A stretch of DNA of 64,000 bases from Oscillospiraceae bacterium (GTDB lineage Bacteria > Bacillota > Clostridia > Oscillospirales > Ruminococcaceae). The number at the start of each line of letters is the position of its first letter. The first letter of the stretch is position 1. The stretch lies in contig JAJQGJ010000012.1 in assembly GCA_021200565.1 (NCBI GenBank), positions 133,464-197,463 on the forward strand, read 5' to 3'. Positions 46,762 to 56,390 of the stretch are shown here, piece after piece. Made by a program: the position numbers and the translations under genes. A model generated the notes under the pieces. That model made no database searches and had not been told where the DNA came from. It saw only the letters and a list, made by a program, of their open reading frames with translations.

Positions 46762-48360
46762 TTATTTTGTCACCGTTTCCGAGCAATTATAGAACAATAT
46801 CCACTCCTGCTCTGACATGTAGTCGGTGCAGAGCTCATTGTCGTCGGTTATGGTATAGCTGCCGCTGAAGACGGAGGCGAAGAGCCAGTAGGCGTTGTCC
46901 TTCTTTATGTTTGCTGGGCTCGGGAGAACGTTACATTCACTAATTGCTATCGGCTTGTCGGATGAAAGCTCCATCATGCGGACTAAAGCCGTCACGTGGC
47001 TCTGGTTGTCCCAGGCGCCGAGGCTGAAATCGTAGACGTCGAGCGAGATTATGTCGCAGTAGTCGTCGCCGACGTACCAGTCAACATCCTGTGCGTTCCA
47101 TATCCAGATGATATTGTCGAGCATGTAGTAATCTGTCAGGCGGTTGTAGATGAGCTGATATAGCCATATGTAGGATTCAAGGTCTTCTCCCCACCAGAAT
47201 TCGCCATTACCGGCTTCCGGAAGCGGGCGAAGCATGACCGGGATGCCTAAGTCACTAAGCTTTGAAAGCTGCTCTGCAATGAGGTCAATTCCCTCAATGA
47301 TCTCACAGCATTCTTCGCTCACTCCGCCGGTGCTGAGAAGCTCTGTGACCTTTTCAATGCTCATGTGCGCCACATCATGAGTGGTCACGGCATTCGAAAG
47401 CGAAAAGCCTGATTCCTCAAGATAACAGGAGCCGTTCATGGTCCAGTACCAGGAATAGCCGATGATTCCGCCGCTCTGGTAGTAGTCGATTGCAAGTTCG
47501 ATGTCGCCGGTGTCGACTCCTGCGGAGTAGCCGGAAAGCTCGCCGAGCCTGATTAACGGATACTTTCCCGTGACAGCCGCCACGGCATATATTTCGGCAT
47601 TACTGCCTTGCGAACACTGCTGAGCCGTCAGTACGCTCTCGCCATACATTTCGCAGAGATCCTTATAGAGAGCTGCAGTCGCCTCAGTCGCTCCGGAATT
47701 TGAGAGAACTCCGCTGACGCTGTAGTCGAGCTCGCTGAGATCTTCGGCATTTTCAAGCAGGAAGAAATCAAGATCAACCTCTCCCGATAAATCGGAAATC
47801 GTGACGGATGATGTGTCGGGAGAGAGATAGATGTTTTCAAACTTGATCGATTCGAATTCTCCTGAGCCGGATGTCGTGAACGTTCCTCTTGCCAGCCCGT
47901 CGACATAGAGAACACCCTCCACTGGCTCATCGGAAGAGAGGCAAACAGTCACGTCATAGTGCTGCGCCGACGGAATATTAAGAATAACCGTCAGCGTGCT
48001 GTCAGGCAAAGAAAGCCCGGTGACATAGCCGGTTCCCGAGTAGCCCTCGTGAGAGGACATAGCGACAGTGTAGCCGTCCATGGTTCCATCCTCAGCTTCG
48101 TAAATGACACAGCAGTCTGTCGGATTATAGGCGACTTCGCTTATCTCCGCCTCGGCATGAGTGGGAAGCACAGCTGGCTCGGTGAGCTCCGTGACGGTTT
48201 CTTCGGTAGGAAGAGTTTCGGTCACATCCTCAGTCGGGATTGTAGCGGCGGTCACTTCATCCTCGGTGACAATTTCTTCAGTTTTTCCGGTGTCGGTGCA
48301 GGCGGTCATCGAAAGAAGCAGAATAAAAGCCGTCAGCACCGAAAGTGTTCGCTTGAGCAT
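46762..48360 (-). CDS. Glycoside hydrolase family 26 (beta-mannanase-like) lipoprotein with CBM35/CBM6-like module
   Basis: YEAEDGTMDGYTVAMSSHEGYSGTGYVTGL; GIIGYSWYWT; VMLRPLPEAGNGEFWWG; DIISLDVYD; PIAISECN. Confidence 0.85.
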   Translation of the reverse strand: MLKRTLSVLTAFILLLSMTACTDTGKTEEIVTEDEVTAATIPTEDVTETLPTEETVTELTEPAVLPTHAEAEISEVAYNPTDCCVIYEAEDGTMDGYTVAMSSHEGYSGTGYVTGLSLPDSTLTVILNIPSAQHYDVTVCLSSDEPVEGVLYVDGLARGTFTTSGSGEFESIKFENIYLSPDTSSVTISDLSGEVDLDFFLLENAEDLSELDYSVSGVLSNSGATEATAALYKDLCEMYGESVLTAQQCSQGSNAEIYAVAAVTGKYPLIRLGELSGYSAGVDTGDIELAIDYYQSGGIIGYSWYWTMNGSCYLEESGFSLSNAVTTHDVAHMSIEKVTELLSTGGVSEECCEIIEGIDLIAEQLSKLSDLGIPVMLRPLPEAGNGEFWWGEDLESYIWLYQLIYNRLTDYYMLDNIIWIWNAQDVDWYVGDDYCDIISLDVYDFSLGAWDNQSHVTALVRMMELSSDKPIAISECNVLPSPANIKKDNAYWLFASVFSGSYTITDDNELCTDYMSEQEWILFYNCSETVTK

Positions 48361-48369
48361 TTTAAAACC

Positions 48370-48963
48370 TTACTTAGCTGAATTCCGATTGTAGCCCGGG
48401 ATGCGTTTCAGAGCCGGGACAATAGCCGTCACAAGCACAGAAGCCGCAACGATTTTTATGAGATCAACCCCCAAAAACGGGATGACGCAATATGTGAGAG
48501 CCACTGCCAGAGTGTTTCCGGAAACGAAGCAATACCATGCGGTTCCGAAAACGTAGAGAACAGCGGTGCCAATTATCATTCCAACAGGATACTTTGCGAC
48601 AGAGAGAATCCCCTTGAGGCTCCACTTGCCGTCTTCTTTCCTATATGCCACCTGAATCCTGTCGGCGAAAAGACCGATGATGAGTGCCAGAGGGATATAG
48701 CCGATTATGTAGCCGCCGGTTGCGCCTGCAATCTTCTGAAGACCACCTGAGTAGCTTGAGAATACCGGAAGCCCGATCATGCCCAAAAGGATGTAGATCG
48801 AAACTGCAATGGTTCCTCTGTATGCGCCAAGTGTCGCCGCAGTGAAATAGATTGCAAATGTCGCCAATGTTATCGGAATGGGACCAATCTGCACGCTCAT
48901 CGGAGCGAAAATGCAGATGATTGCTGCCGCAACCCCAATAAATGTGATGTCTCTTACTTTCAT
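48370..48963 (-). CDS. bioY: BioY family biotin transporter
   Basis: FAPMSVQIGPIPITLATFAIYFTAATLGAYRGTIAVSIYILLGMIGLPVFSSYSGGLQKIAGATGGYIIGY. Confidence 0.95.
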   Translation of the reverse strand: MKVRDITFIGVAAAIICIFAPMSVQIGPIPITLATFAIYFTAATLGAYRGTIAVSIYILLGMIGLPVFSSYSGGLQKIAGATGGYIIGYIPLALIIGLFADRIQVAYRKEDGKWSLKGILSVAKYPVGMIIGTAVLYVFGTAWYCFVSGNTLAVALTYCVIPFLGVDLIKIVAASVLVTAIVPALKRIPGYNRNSAK

Positions 48964-49109
48964 GTTAAATTCCTTTCTTGTCTGTGTTTTGTCAGTGCAA
49001 GGCTTAAGCCCTATACTAAGCCTGCACAAAGATAATATCATTTTTTGTCGTTATTGTCAAGGCGGACAGTTTTCCGGTGTATTGCATTCGAATGTGAAAA
49101 CGAAAGCAA

Positions 49110-49140
49110 AGAAAAACCACCCTCTCGGGTGGCTTTTCAT
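49110..49140 (-). terminator. Rho-independent terminator (minus strand)
   Basis: GAAAAGCCACCCgagaGGGTGGTTTTTCTTT read on minus. Confidence 0.8.
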
Positions 49141-49446
49141 TTATTCTTCAACCCAGTATTTGTAAACGCTCGGGCACCGATTCTCTTTGACCGCCGCTCT
49201 CAGCTCTACAAAGCATCCGCATTCACGGCAGAGACCGTTTTCAAGGCTCGGGCAACGCCGGCAGAGGTCGAGGCGCTCAGCATATGCCTGCTCGCTTGCA
49301 CGCTCGTCGTCGGGAATTGCGGCGATGAGGTCTTCGACCTTCTTATAGAGACCGTCTTTGTCGATTTCAGCAAGCAAACAGCGCTTACAGACCGGTCTGC
49401 CTTCTAAAGTCAGCATAGCTTCAGCTCTGCTGTTAGCACAGCTCAA
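49141..49446 (-). CDS. DUF6171-like cysteine-rich small protein
   Basis: CKRCLLAEID...LCRRCPSLENGLCRECGCFVELRAAVKENRCP. Confidence 0.75.
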   Translation of the reverse strand: MSCANSRAEAMLTLEGRPVCKRCLLAEIDKDGLYKKVEDLIAAIPDDERASEQAYAERLDLCRRCPSLENGLCRECGCFVELRAAVKENRCPSVYKYWVEE

Positions 49447-50902
49447 TCGCCAGAACGGAGCACTTGGGAAGTGTGAACTTGAGGCTCTCGCCGTCGAGCT
49501 TCACGTCGGTGAACTCTTCCGGCTTGACAGCGTCAGGATTATCGAAAGTGTTGCAGGTGTCATACTTAGCGGTGAGAATCTTTGCAGCCACGGTCTTATA
49601 ATCAGTTCTCGGGAGAACACAGTCGATGTCGAAGTCTTCTTCAAGAGACGCATTGGAAATTGTGATATGGAGCTTGCCACTTGCGTCGACAGAAACCGAC
49701 TGTGAAACTGCCGGGAGGTATCTTCCATCAAGAATCTGCTTGTTTTCAATGTGCGAGTAGACGAGCGTCGACTCCATGTGGTCCTTGTACATGTCAAAGA
49801 CGTGGTATGTCGGGGTCTTGACCATTCTTTCGCCCTCAGTGAGGACTACAGACTGGAGGACGTTGACCATCTGTGCGATGTTAGCCATCTTCACTCTGTC
49901 AGAGTGCTCGTTGAAGAGGTCCAAGTTGATTGCCGCCAGGATTGCGTCTCTCATCGAGTTCTGCTGATAAAGGAAGCCGGGGTTGGTGCCTTCAATGACG
50001 TCAGTCCAGATTCCCCATTCGTCTACGACGAGACCGACCTCCTTCTTGATGTCGTATTTGTCCATGGTTGCACCGTGTCTGTTAAGCAGCTCCTCCATGT
50101 ACCATGTGTTGGCGATTGTTGAATAGTACTCATCCTTGGAGAAGTCAACCGATGAGCCCTTCTTGCCCCAGTCACCTGTCGGGATGGTGTAGTAGTGAAG
50201 CGATAAGCCCTTCATCTGGAAGTAGCCATAGCTTCTGCGCATGAGGGTGTCGGTCCAGTTGTAGTCAGCTGCATTCGGTCCGCAGGCAATCTTTCCGCCG
50301 TGACCGATGAACTGCTGGAACTGCTTGTAGAGATCCATATAGTAGTCGGGGCTCATTCCGCCGCCGCAGCCCCAAGATTCGTTGCCGATGCCGATATACT
50401 TGACCTTCCAGGGCTTCTCTCTGCCGTTCTTCTTTCTGAGGTCGGTCATTGGAGAGGAATTTGAAGAAGTCATATATTCAACCCACTCTGCCGCTTCCTG
50501 AACGGTTCCTGAGCCGAGGTTTACTGCAACATAGGCGTCGCAGCCGATAAGCTCGCAGAAGTCTAAGAATTCGTGAGTGCCGAAGCTGTTGTCTTCAGTG
50601 ACTCCGCCCCAGTTGGTGTTTACAATTTTGCGGCGTTCCTCAGGACTACCGATGCCGTCCTTCCAGTGGTATGTATCTGCAAAGCATCCTCCCGGCCAGC
50701 GAAGAACCGGAACCTTCAGAGCCTTGAGAGCCTCGACAACGTCCTTACGATAGCCATTGATGTTCGGAATCGGGCTGTCCTTGCCGACATAGATTCCGCC
50801 ATAGATGCATCTTCCGAGATGCTCAGCGAAGTGACCGTAGATTTCTTTGTTGATCTTGCTCATTTCGTTTGTACGGTCGATTGTCATTTTAAGCTGTGAC
50901 AT
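49433..50902 (-). CDS. Alpha-N-arabinofuranosidase (GH51)
   Basis: IYGHFAEHLGRCIYGGIYVG; LRWPGGCFADTYHWKDGIG; GNESWGCGG; DEWG. Confidence 0.95.
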   Translation of the reverse strand: MSQLKMTIDRTNEMSKINKEIYGHFAEHLGRCIYGGIYVGKDSPIPNINGYRKDVVEALKALKVPVLRWPGGCFADTYHWKDGIGSPEERRKIVNTNWGGVTEDNSFGTHEFLDFCELIGCDAYVAVNLGSGTVQEAAEWVEYMTSSNSSPMTDLRKKNGREKPWKVKYIGIGNESWGCGGGMSPDYYMDLYKQFQQFIGHGGKIACGPNAADYNWTDTLMRRSYGYFQMKGLSLHYYTIPTGDWGKKGSSVDFSKDEYYSTIANTWYMEELLNRHGATMDKYDIKKEVGLVVDEWGIWTDVIEGTNPGFLYQQNSMRDAILAAINLDLFNEHSDRVKMANIAQMVNVLQSVVLTEGERMVKTPTYHVFDMYKDHMESTLVYSHIENKQILDGRYLPAVSQSVSVDASGKLHITISNASLEEDFDIDCVLPRTDYKTVAAKILTAKYDTCNTFDNPDAVKPEEFTDVKLDGESLKFTLPKCSVLAIELC

Positions 50903-51141
50903 TGAGTAATCCTCCTTGAATATAAAAGTCATAATTTTCCGTAAGGTTGCCCCCGCAACCTGATAAGCATATTTTACACTCAAAAGAGGTCGGTTGTCAA
51001 TAGAAATTGATTGACCGATGCTGATGAGTTTGTTGATGGATGGTGATACGAAGCGGCGTAAACTAATCTTTCAAACCCCTTGCAATCTCCGCCTTAATGT
51101 GCTATCATAATCACTGAACTTAAAAACTATCGCAATCATGA

Positions 51142-52752
51142 ATGGAGGATTCGGCTTTGGCTGATCTTGTTAGCGAAATCAACAGGCGGAGGACGTTCGC
51201 CATTATATCTCACCCGGATGCGGGTAAAACCACCTTGACCGAAAAGCTTCTTCTCTACGGCGGAGCTATTGCCCTTGCAGGCTCGGTGAAGGGAAAGAAA
51301 ACCGACAGGCATGCGGTTTCCGACTGGATGGAAATCGAGAAGCAGCGTGGAATCTCGGTCACAAGCTCTGTCATGCAGTTTGAATATGAGGGCTTCTGCA
51401 TAAATATCCTGGACACTCCGGGACATCAGGACTTCTCGGAGGACACCTACCGCACTCTGATGGCAGTCGACTCGGCTGTCATGGTCATCGACGCTGCAAA
51501 GGGCGTTGAGAACCAGACGAGAAAGCTCTTCAAGGTCTGTGTCATGCGGCATATCCCTATTTTCACCTTCATCAACAAGCTTGACAGAGATGCAAAGAAC
51601 TCTTTTGATTTGCTCTCTCAGATTGAGGACGAGCTCGGGATCTCGACTTGCCCGATGAACTGGGCGATAGGCAGCGGCGTTGACTTCAAGGGGATTTATG
51701 ACCGTGAGCGCAAGAAGGTCATCACCTATTCCGCAAACGGCGGTCAGCACGAAGTCGATTCCCGAGAGCTTGACATAGATGACCCGAGCCTTAAATCAGT
51801 CATCGGCGAGATAAATTACAACCAGCTGATGGAGGACATCGAGCTTTTAGACGGTGCGAGCGATGAATATGACCCGGAAAGAGTTGCAAGAGGCGAGCTG
51901 TCGCCGGTCTTCTTCGGCTCAGCATTAAACAACTTCGGCGTCGAGCCGTTCTTAGAAGGCTTCTTAAAGATGACGAGCCCGCCGCTTCCGAGAAACGGCG
52001 ACAAGGGAACGGTCAGCCCCACCGACGACTACTTCTCGGCTTTCGTCTTCAAGATTCAGGCGAATATGAACAAGGCGCACAGGGACAGGCTGACGTTTAT
52101 GAGAATCTGTTCCGGAAAGTTTTCGAGGGACATGGAGGTCTGTCACGTCCAAGGCGGAATGAAGAAGATGCGGCTTTCACAGCCTCAGCAGATGATGGCG
52201 CAGGAACGAGAGATCATCGACGAGGCTTATGCCGGAGACATCATCGGAGTTTTCGACCCAGGAATCTTCTCAATCGGCGACACAGTATGCTCTCCCGGTC
52301 ATGAGATCCGTTTCGACGGAATCCCGACATTTGCGCCGGAGCACTTCGCCAGAATCAGGCACAAGGACACAATGAAGCGCAAGCAGTTCGTCAAGGGTGC
52401 AACTCAGATCGCCCAGGAGGGCGCAGTCCAGATTTTCCGTGAGCCGGACACCGGTATGGAGGAGGTCATCGTCGGCGTCGTCGGAATGCTTCAGTTCGAT
52501 GTCTTCGAGCACAGAATGAGAACCGAGTATGGAGTTGAGCTCATCAGCGAGTCGCTCCCATATCAGTACATCCGTTGGATAGACATGGATGACGGCACCG
52601 TCGATCCGAAGAAGCTGAATCTGAGCTCCGACGCCAGAATCGTCGAAGACTTCCACGGTAACCCGCTTCTCTTGTTTACAAGCGAGTGGAACATCCGCTG
52701 GGCACTCGAAAAGAACGAAGGACTCAAGCTCAAGGAGTTCAGTAAGAATTAA
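51142..52752 (+). CDS. prfC: Peptide chain release factor 3
   Basis: ISHPDAGKTTLTEKLLLYGGAI; DWMEIEKQRGISVTSSVMQF; DTPGHQDFSEDTYRTL. Confidence 0.97.
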   Translation: MEDSALADLVSEINRRRTFAIISHPDAGKTTLTEKLLLYGGAIALAGSVKGKKTDRHAVSDWMEIEKQRGISVTSSVMQFEYEGFCINILDTPGHQDFSEDTYRTLMAVDSAVMVIDAAKGVENQTRKLFKVCVMRHIPIFTFINKLDRDAKNSFDLLSQIEDELGISTCPMNWAIGSGVDFKGIYDRERKKVITYSANGGQHEVDSRELDIDDPSLKSVIGEINYNQLMEDIELLDGASDEYDPERVARGELSPVFFGSALNNFGVEPFLEGFLKMTSPPLPRNGDKGTVSPTDDYFSAFVFKIQANMNKAHRDRLTFMRICSGKFSRDMEVCHVQGGMKKMRLSQPQQMMAQEREIIDEAYAGDIIGVFDPGIFSIGDTVCSPGHEIRFDGIPTFAPEHFARIRHKDTMKRKQFVKGATQIAQEGAVQIFREPDTGMEEVIVGVVGMLQFDVFEHRMRTEYGVELISESLPYQYIRWIDMDDGTVDPKKLNLSSDARIVEDFHGNPLLLFTSEWNIRWALEKNEGLKLKEFSKN

Positions 52753-52765
52753 ATTTTCGGATAAG

Positions 52766-52801
52766 AAAACCGGCAGGGCGTAGGCTCTGCCGGTTGGTTT
52801 T
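52766..52801. terminator. Rho-independent terminator
   Basis: AAAACCGGCAGggcgtaggcTCTGCCGGTTggTTTT. Confidence 0.85.
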
Positions 52802-52818
52802 ATGCTGTCTGGTTGAAG

Positions 52819-53616
52819 TTATGCTGATTTTTTGAGCATATAGGCTTTGGCTTCGGATTCGGACACCCCGAATTGTTCAATAACATCTTTCAAAATTTTG
52901 TCATCTGAAACTCCATAATATCTTGCAGACTTAATAAATCCGAGGATTTCCGAATCATTCCTCATATCTTCCATCAATTTGCACATTTGAGTGATACCTC
53001 CTTCTGCTTCTTTGAAGTGCCGGACACGGTTGGCGAGGACGTCATAATACATATCGTCTGCCGAAGTGCACTTGAAATCATGCACCAGCTGCCCCAAACG
53101 TGTCGATTCGTCTTTATTTTCTCCGTTTACAAAAATTATATGCTTCTCGTCACCTAAGATGTGACCGGTTTCTACATCCTGCATCATATAGTGATGCTTC
53201 GGGCGACTATCTCCGATTGTGTCTTTCTCCGTGAAGAAGATGACGTAAGTCGGAATCAGTTTCTTATAATCCTCGCCCTCAGGGAGCAAAACTGTGTCCA
53301 TCATGCTGCTGTTGTATCTTGCACGAAGTGGCAGATCACCTTTGTCCTGACGCTGAACCTCAATGTCGTAGGCGTTGCCTTTGCTGTCCATAGCCATTAT
53401 GTCAAGCTTGACCGAATGACCTTCGATGCCCTTGATTTCACGCTGTCCGACCACTTTTGTAACGACCATGTCATCTCTGTCGAAAATGATATTCAGAACC
53501 AAAGCCGTTACTTCAGTGTTGCCGTCGAAAACTTCTTTCAGAAAATCATCGTCGAAAATACGAAGCTTCTTGATTCTTTCCAAGTCCTGCTGATGCAGGA
53601 GCTCCTGATCGGTCAT
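52819..53616 (-). CDS. Rpn/PD-(D/E)XK nuclease family (transposase-like) protein
   Basis: LRIFDDDFLKEVF...GIEGHSVKLDIMAMDSKGNAYDIEVQRQDKGDLPLRARYNSSMMDTVLLPEGEDYKKLIPTYVIFFTEKD. Confidence 0.88.
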   Translation of the reverse strand: MTDQELLHQQDLERIKKLRIFDDDFLKEVFDGNTEVTALVLNIIFDRDDMVVTKVVGQREIKGIEGHSVKLDIMAMDSKGNAYDIEVQRQDKGDLPLRARYNSSMMDTVLLPEGEDYKKLIPTYVIFFTEKDTIGDSRPKHHYMMQDVETGHILGDEKHIIFVNGENKDESTRLGQLVHDFKCTSADDMYYDVLANRVRHFKEAEGGITQMCKLMEDMRNDSEILGFIKSARYYGVSDDKILKDVIEQFGVSESEAKAYMLKKSA

Positions 53617-53702
53617 GCTCTTCACGTCCTTTTTCTCTTCTGTGCTTATATTGTAACATAAAATCAGCGCATAAGCAAGCATTATTTTCCCCTACAAACA
53701 GC

Positions 53703-53731
53703 GACGTCGACAATCTTTCGATTGCCGACGC
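53703..53731. repeat. Hairpin cgtcgacaatc-ttt-cgattgccgacg
   Basis: Near-perfect inverted repeat with mismatched A/C. Confidence 0.6.
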
Positions 53732-53779
53732 ACTAAAAAATGTGGAAGGGCTGAAAAGCCGCAAAACAAGCTGTTTTAT

Positions 53780-54022
53780 GATGAGATTTCCGGAAGCAAG
53801 CTGAGCCGCACCAAGTCATGCCGAGCAAACACATCGGGCATCAAAAAATTCCGACCGACAGTTCCGGAAGGAATTCTCAAATCGTCCCTCGCAGAGCTAT
53901 AAGCTCAACATCCTAAGCGAAGGTGGCATTTTTCGAAGAAAAATGCACTACCCCCCACGAAGGAAGGCTATTCCGACAATCCGTGCACCATCCGACGCCG
54001 TCTGGAGCAGTTCTCATCTTTA
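53780..54022 (-). ncRNA. Candidate structured ncRNA, class unknown (6S-like closed rod is one possibility)
   Basis: Minus-strand promoter TTGCAT-N17-TATTAT (54052-54057 / 54029-54034); RNA termini close as GATGAGA...TCTCATC; several internal hairpins; no ORF. Confidence 0.5.
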
Positions 54023-54028
54023 AAGACT

Positions 54029-54057
54029 ATAATATCACATCCCGGTTCGAAATGCAA
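54029..54057 (-). promoter_or_regulatory. Promoter for candidate ncRNA
   Basis: TTGCAT-17-TATTAT on the minus strand. Confidence 0.55.
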
Positions 54058-54234
54058 GCCTTTTTTACAAATTTCAGTATGAAATTTTTAACTATTCATG
54101 GTAAAATTAGTGCAGCCCCTGCCAATAAATAATAACTCTCTCAAACAGGCGATTTTTCTTGCTTTTTAAGCTTAAATGTGATAACATGTTTTTATACCAA
54201 CTGATTTCGTCAAGGAAAGGAGCTGCGACCATCT

Positions 54235-55632
54235 ATGCTTCATGAAAGCCATGAAAAAGAAGCTGTTCCGCACAGATTCGAGCCGGAACACAGAGTCCGT
54301 CCGGCAAAGCCGTTTTCAAGAACCAAGCAGATTATGCTCGGATTCTTAGTCATAATTCTGATAGGCTCTCTTCTTCTTATGCTTCCGGTTTCGACAAAAC
54401 CAGGTCAGACAACCGAATATTCAGGCGCACTCTTCACCTCAGTTTCGGCTACATGCGTCACCGGGCTCGTTGTTTATGATACATACACCCACTGGACCAT
54501 CTTCGGTCAGCTTGTCATACTCCTGATGATTCAGATTGGCGGTCTGGGGCTCATAACCATAACCAGCTTCGCCATGATAATTCTCCGGCGGCGGATAGGG
54601 CTCAATTCCCGGGAGCTCATCCGGGAGAGCCTCAACACTCCTCAGCTTCACGGAAGCGTGCGGCTCGTGAGAACCATCATCCGTGGAACGCTCCTTGTTG
54701 AAGGAATCGGTGCGCTTCTTCTCTCGATAAGATTCATTCCGGAGTTTGGTTTCTTAAGAGGCGTCTACTATGGAATCTTCCACTCGATCTCAGCATTCTG
54801 CAACGCCGGCTTCGACCTGATGGGGTATCAGGGCGAATTCTCCTCGCTGACTGCCTACACTACCGACCCGCTTGTCTCAATAGTCATCATGCTTCTGATT
54901 CTCATCGGCGGCATCGGCTTCCTCGTCTGGGACGACATCTTAGTCAACAAATATCACTTCAGAAAATACCGACTCCAGACAAAGGTTGTTCTCGTGATGA
55001 GCGCTATCTTAGTCTTTGGCGGCGCTGCGCTATTCTTCATTTTTGAATACTCGAATCTTATGTCGGATATGAATCTCGGAGAGAAAATCTTGGCGTCGTT
55101 CTTTGCTTCCGTCACGCCGAGAACTGCCGGCTTCAACACCATAAGCCTTTCCGAGATGACAAACGCAAGCAAGCTCCTGACAGTTCTGTTCATGTTCATA
55201 GGAGGCTGCCCCGGCTCGACTGCCGGCGGCGTCAAGGTCACCACTATTGCGGTCATCTTCCTCTACATAAAGTCATATTTACTTCACACAGAAGACTGTG
55301 TCGTTTTCAACCGCAGGCTCGACAAGGACGCCATGAAGCGTGCGAGCGTCATCATCTTCATAAACCTTTCCTTAGCCCTCGTCATGCTGTTCGTCATAAT
55401 GGCGACGCAGGATTTCGAGCCGCTCGACGTTATGCTTGAGGTCTTCTCGGCAACAGGAACAGTCGGGCTTTCGGCGGGAATAACTTCGTCACTCAATGCC
55501 GTTTCGAGAACGGGAATCATGATACTGATGTATTTAGGAAGAGTCGGAAGCCTGACGTTCGCAATGTCTCTGACAGAAAAGCGGACCACCGGCGTTGTCC
55601 GCTATCCAGAAGAAAAAATAATTATCGGGTAA
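54235..55632 (+). CDS. TrkH/KtrB family potassium transporter
   Basis: SATCVTGLVVYDT selectivity loop; FHSISAFCNAGFDL; TPRTAGFNTI; GGCPGSTAGGVKVTT. Confidence 0.95.
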   Translation: MLHESHEKEAVPHRFEPEHRVRPAKPFSRTKQIMLGFLVIILIGSLLLMLPVSTKPGQTTEYSGALFTSVSATCVTGLVVYDTYTHWTIFGQLVILLMIQIGGLGLITITSFAMIILRRRIGLNSRELIRESLNTPQLHGSVRLVRTIIRGTLLVEGIGALLLSIRFIPEFGFLRGVYYGIFHSISAFCNAGFDLMGYQGEFSSLTAYTTDPLVSIVIMLLILIGGIGFLVWDDILVNKYHFRKYRLQTKVVLVMSAILVFGGAALFFIFEYSNLMSDMNLGEKILASFFASVTPRTAGFNTISLSEMTNASKLLTVLFMFIGGCPGSTAGGVKVTTIAVIFLYIKSYLLHTEDCVVFNRRLDKDAMKRASVIIFINLSLALVMLFVIMATQDFEPLDVMLEVFSATGTVGLSAGITSSLNAVSRTGIMILMYLGRVGSLTFAMSLTEKRTTGVVRYPEEKIIIG

Positions 55633-55645
55633 AGGAGACACAACC

Positions 55646-56308
55646 ATGAAATCAATGCTTATAGTAGGTCTTGGAGACTTCGGGCACTACCTCTGCAGGG
55701 AGCTTATGCAGTTCAAAAATGAAATTATGATTATCGACAAGGACGAGACCGCCCTGGAAGACCTCACCGGTCTTGTCACGAGCAGCCTCATAGGCGACTG
55801 CACCCGTGAAAGTGTCCTTCGGAGTATAGGCGTCCAGAATTTCGACATCTGCTTTGTCTGCATCAGTGGAAACTTCCAGGCAAATCTTGAGATCACGAGT
55901 CTTCTTAAGGACCTTGGAGCGAAGTATGTCGTCAGCCAGGTGAGAAGTGAATCTCACTCAAAGTTTCTCTTAAGAAACGGTGCGGATGAAGTCATCCACC
56001 CGAACAAGGTCTCTGCCAAGCGTGCCGCAGTCAACTACTCAAGTGACCGTGTGCTCGACTACCTGGATCTCGGCGACGGCTACTCCATCTATGAAATCGC
56101 CCCGATGAAAGAGTGGATCGGAAAGAGTATCATCGATTCGGACATCCGGGCAAGATACGATATGTACATAATCGGCATCGTCTCCTCAGATGAGGTTTCA
56201 AACTACATGCCCAGCCCGCAAACGGTCATCGAAGCCAGCGACCACCTGATGGTATTGGCACATGAGTCGACAATGGCGAAGGTTATTGCGAAGAGGGATA
56301 AGGATTGA
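55646..56308 (+). CDS. TrkA/KtrA family potassium uptake regulator (RCK)
   Basis: MLIVGLGDFGHYLCREL; IGDCTRESVLRSIGV; C-terminal TrkA_C. Confidence 0.95.
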   Translation: MKSMLIVGLGDFGHYLCRELMQFKNEIMIIDKDETALEDLTGLVTSSLIGDCTRESVLRSIGVQNFDICFVCISGNFQANLEITSLLKDLGAKYVVSQVRSESHSKFLLRNGADEVIHPNKVSAKRAAVNYSSDRVLDYLDLGDGYSIYEIAPMKEWIGKSIIDSDIRARYDMYIIGIVSSDEVSNYMPSPQTVIEASDHLMVLAHESTMAKVIAKRDKD

Positions 56309-56332
56309 CGTGCACGTCCTGCGAGCGGCAGC

Positions 56333-56360
56333 TGTAGGGGCGGATAATATCCGCCCCTAC
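56333..56360. repeat. TGTAGGGGCGGATAATATCCGCCCCTAC palindrome (minimal copy)
   Basis: Perfect palindrome in the trkA-MATE intergenic region. Confidence 0.9.
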
Positions 56361-56390
56361 TGACCATTAATCACTAAAAGAGGAACTTTC

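Noticed and set aside
51136-51750. 204-aa minus-strand ORF
   Set aside because: Fully antisense to prfC, which has clear GTPase motifs.
52819-53616. Active insertion sequence
   Set aside because: The Rpn/PD-(D/E)XK protein is called transposase-like by family name only; no terminal inverted repeats or target duplications seen.
53780-54022. RNase P RNA or SRP RNA
   Set aside because: The conserved RNase P GAAAGTCCGGGCT-type core and the SRP GTCAGGTCCGGAAGGAAGCA loop are not present on either strand.
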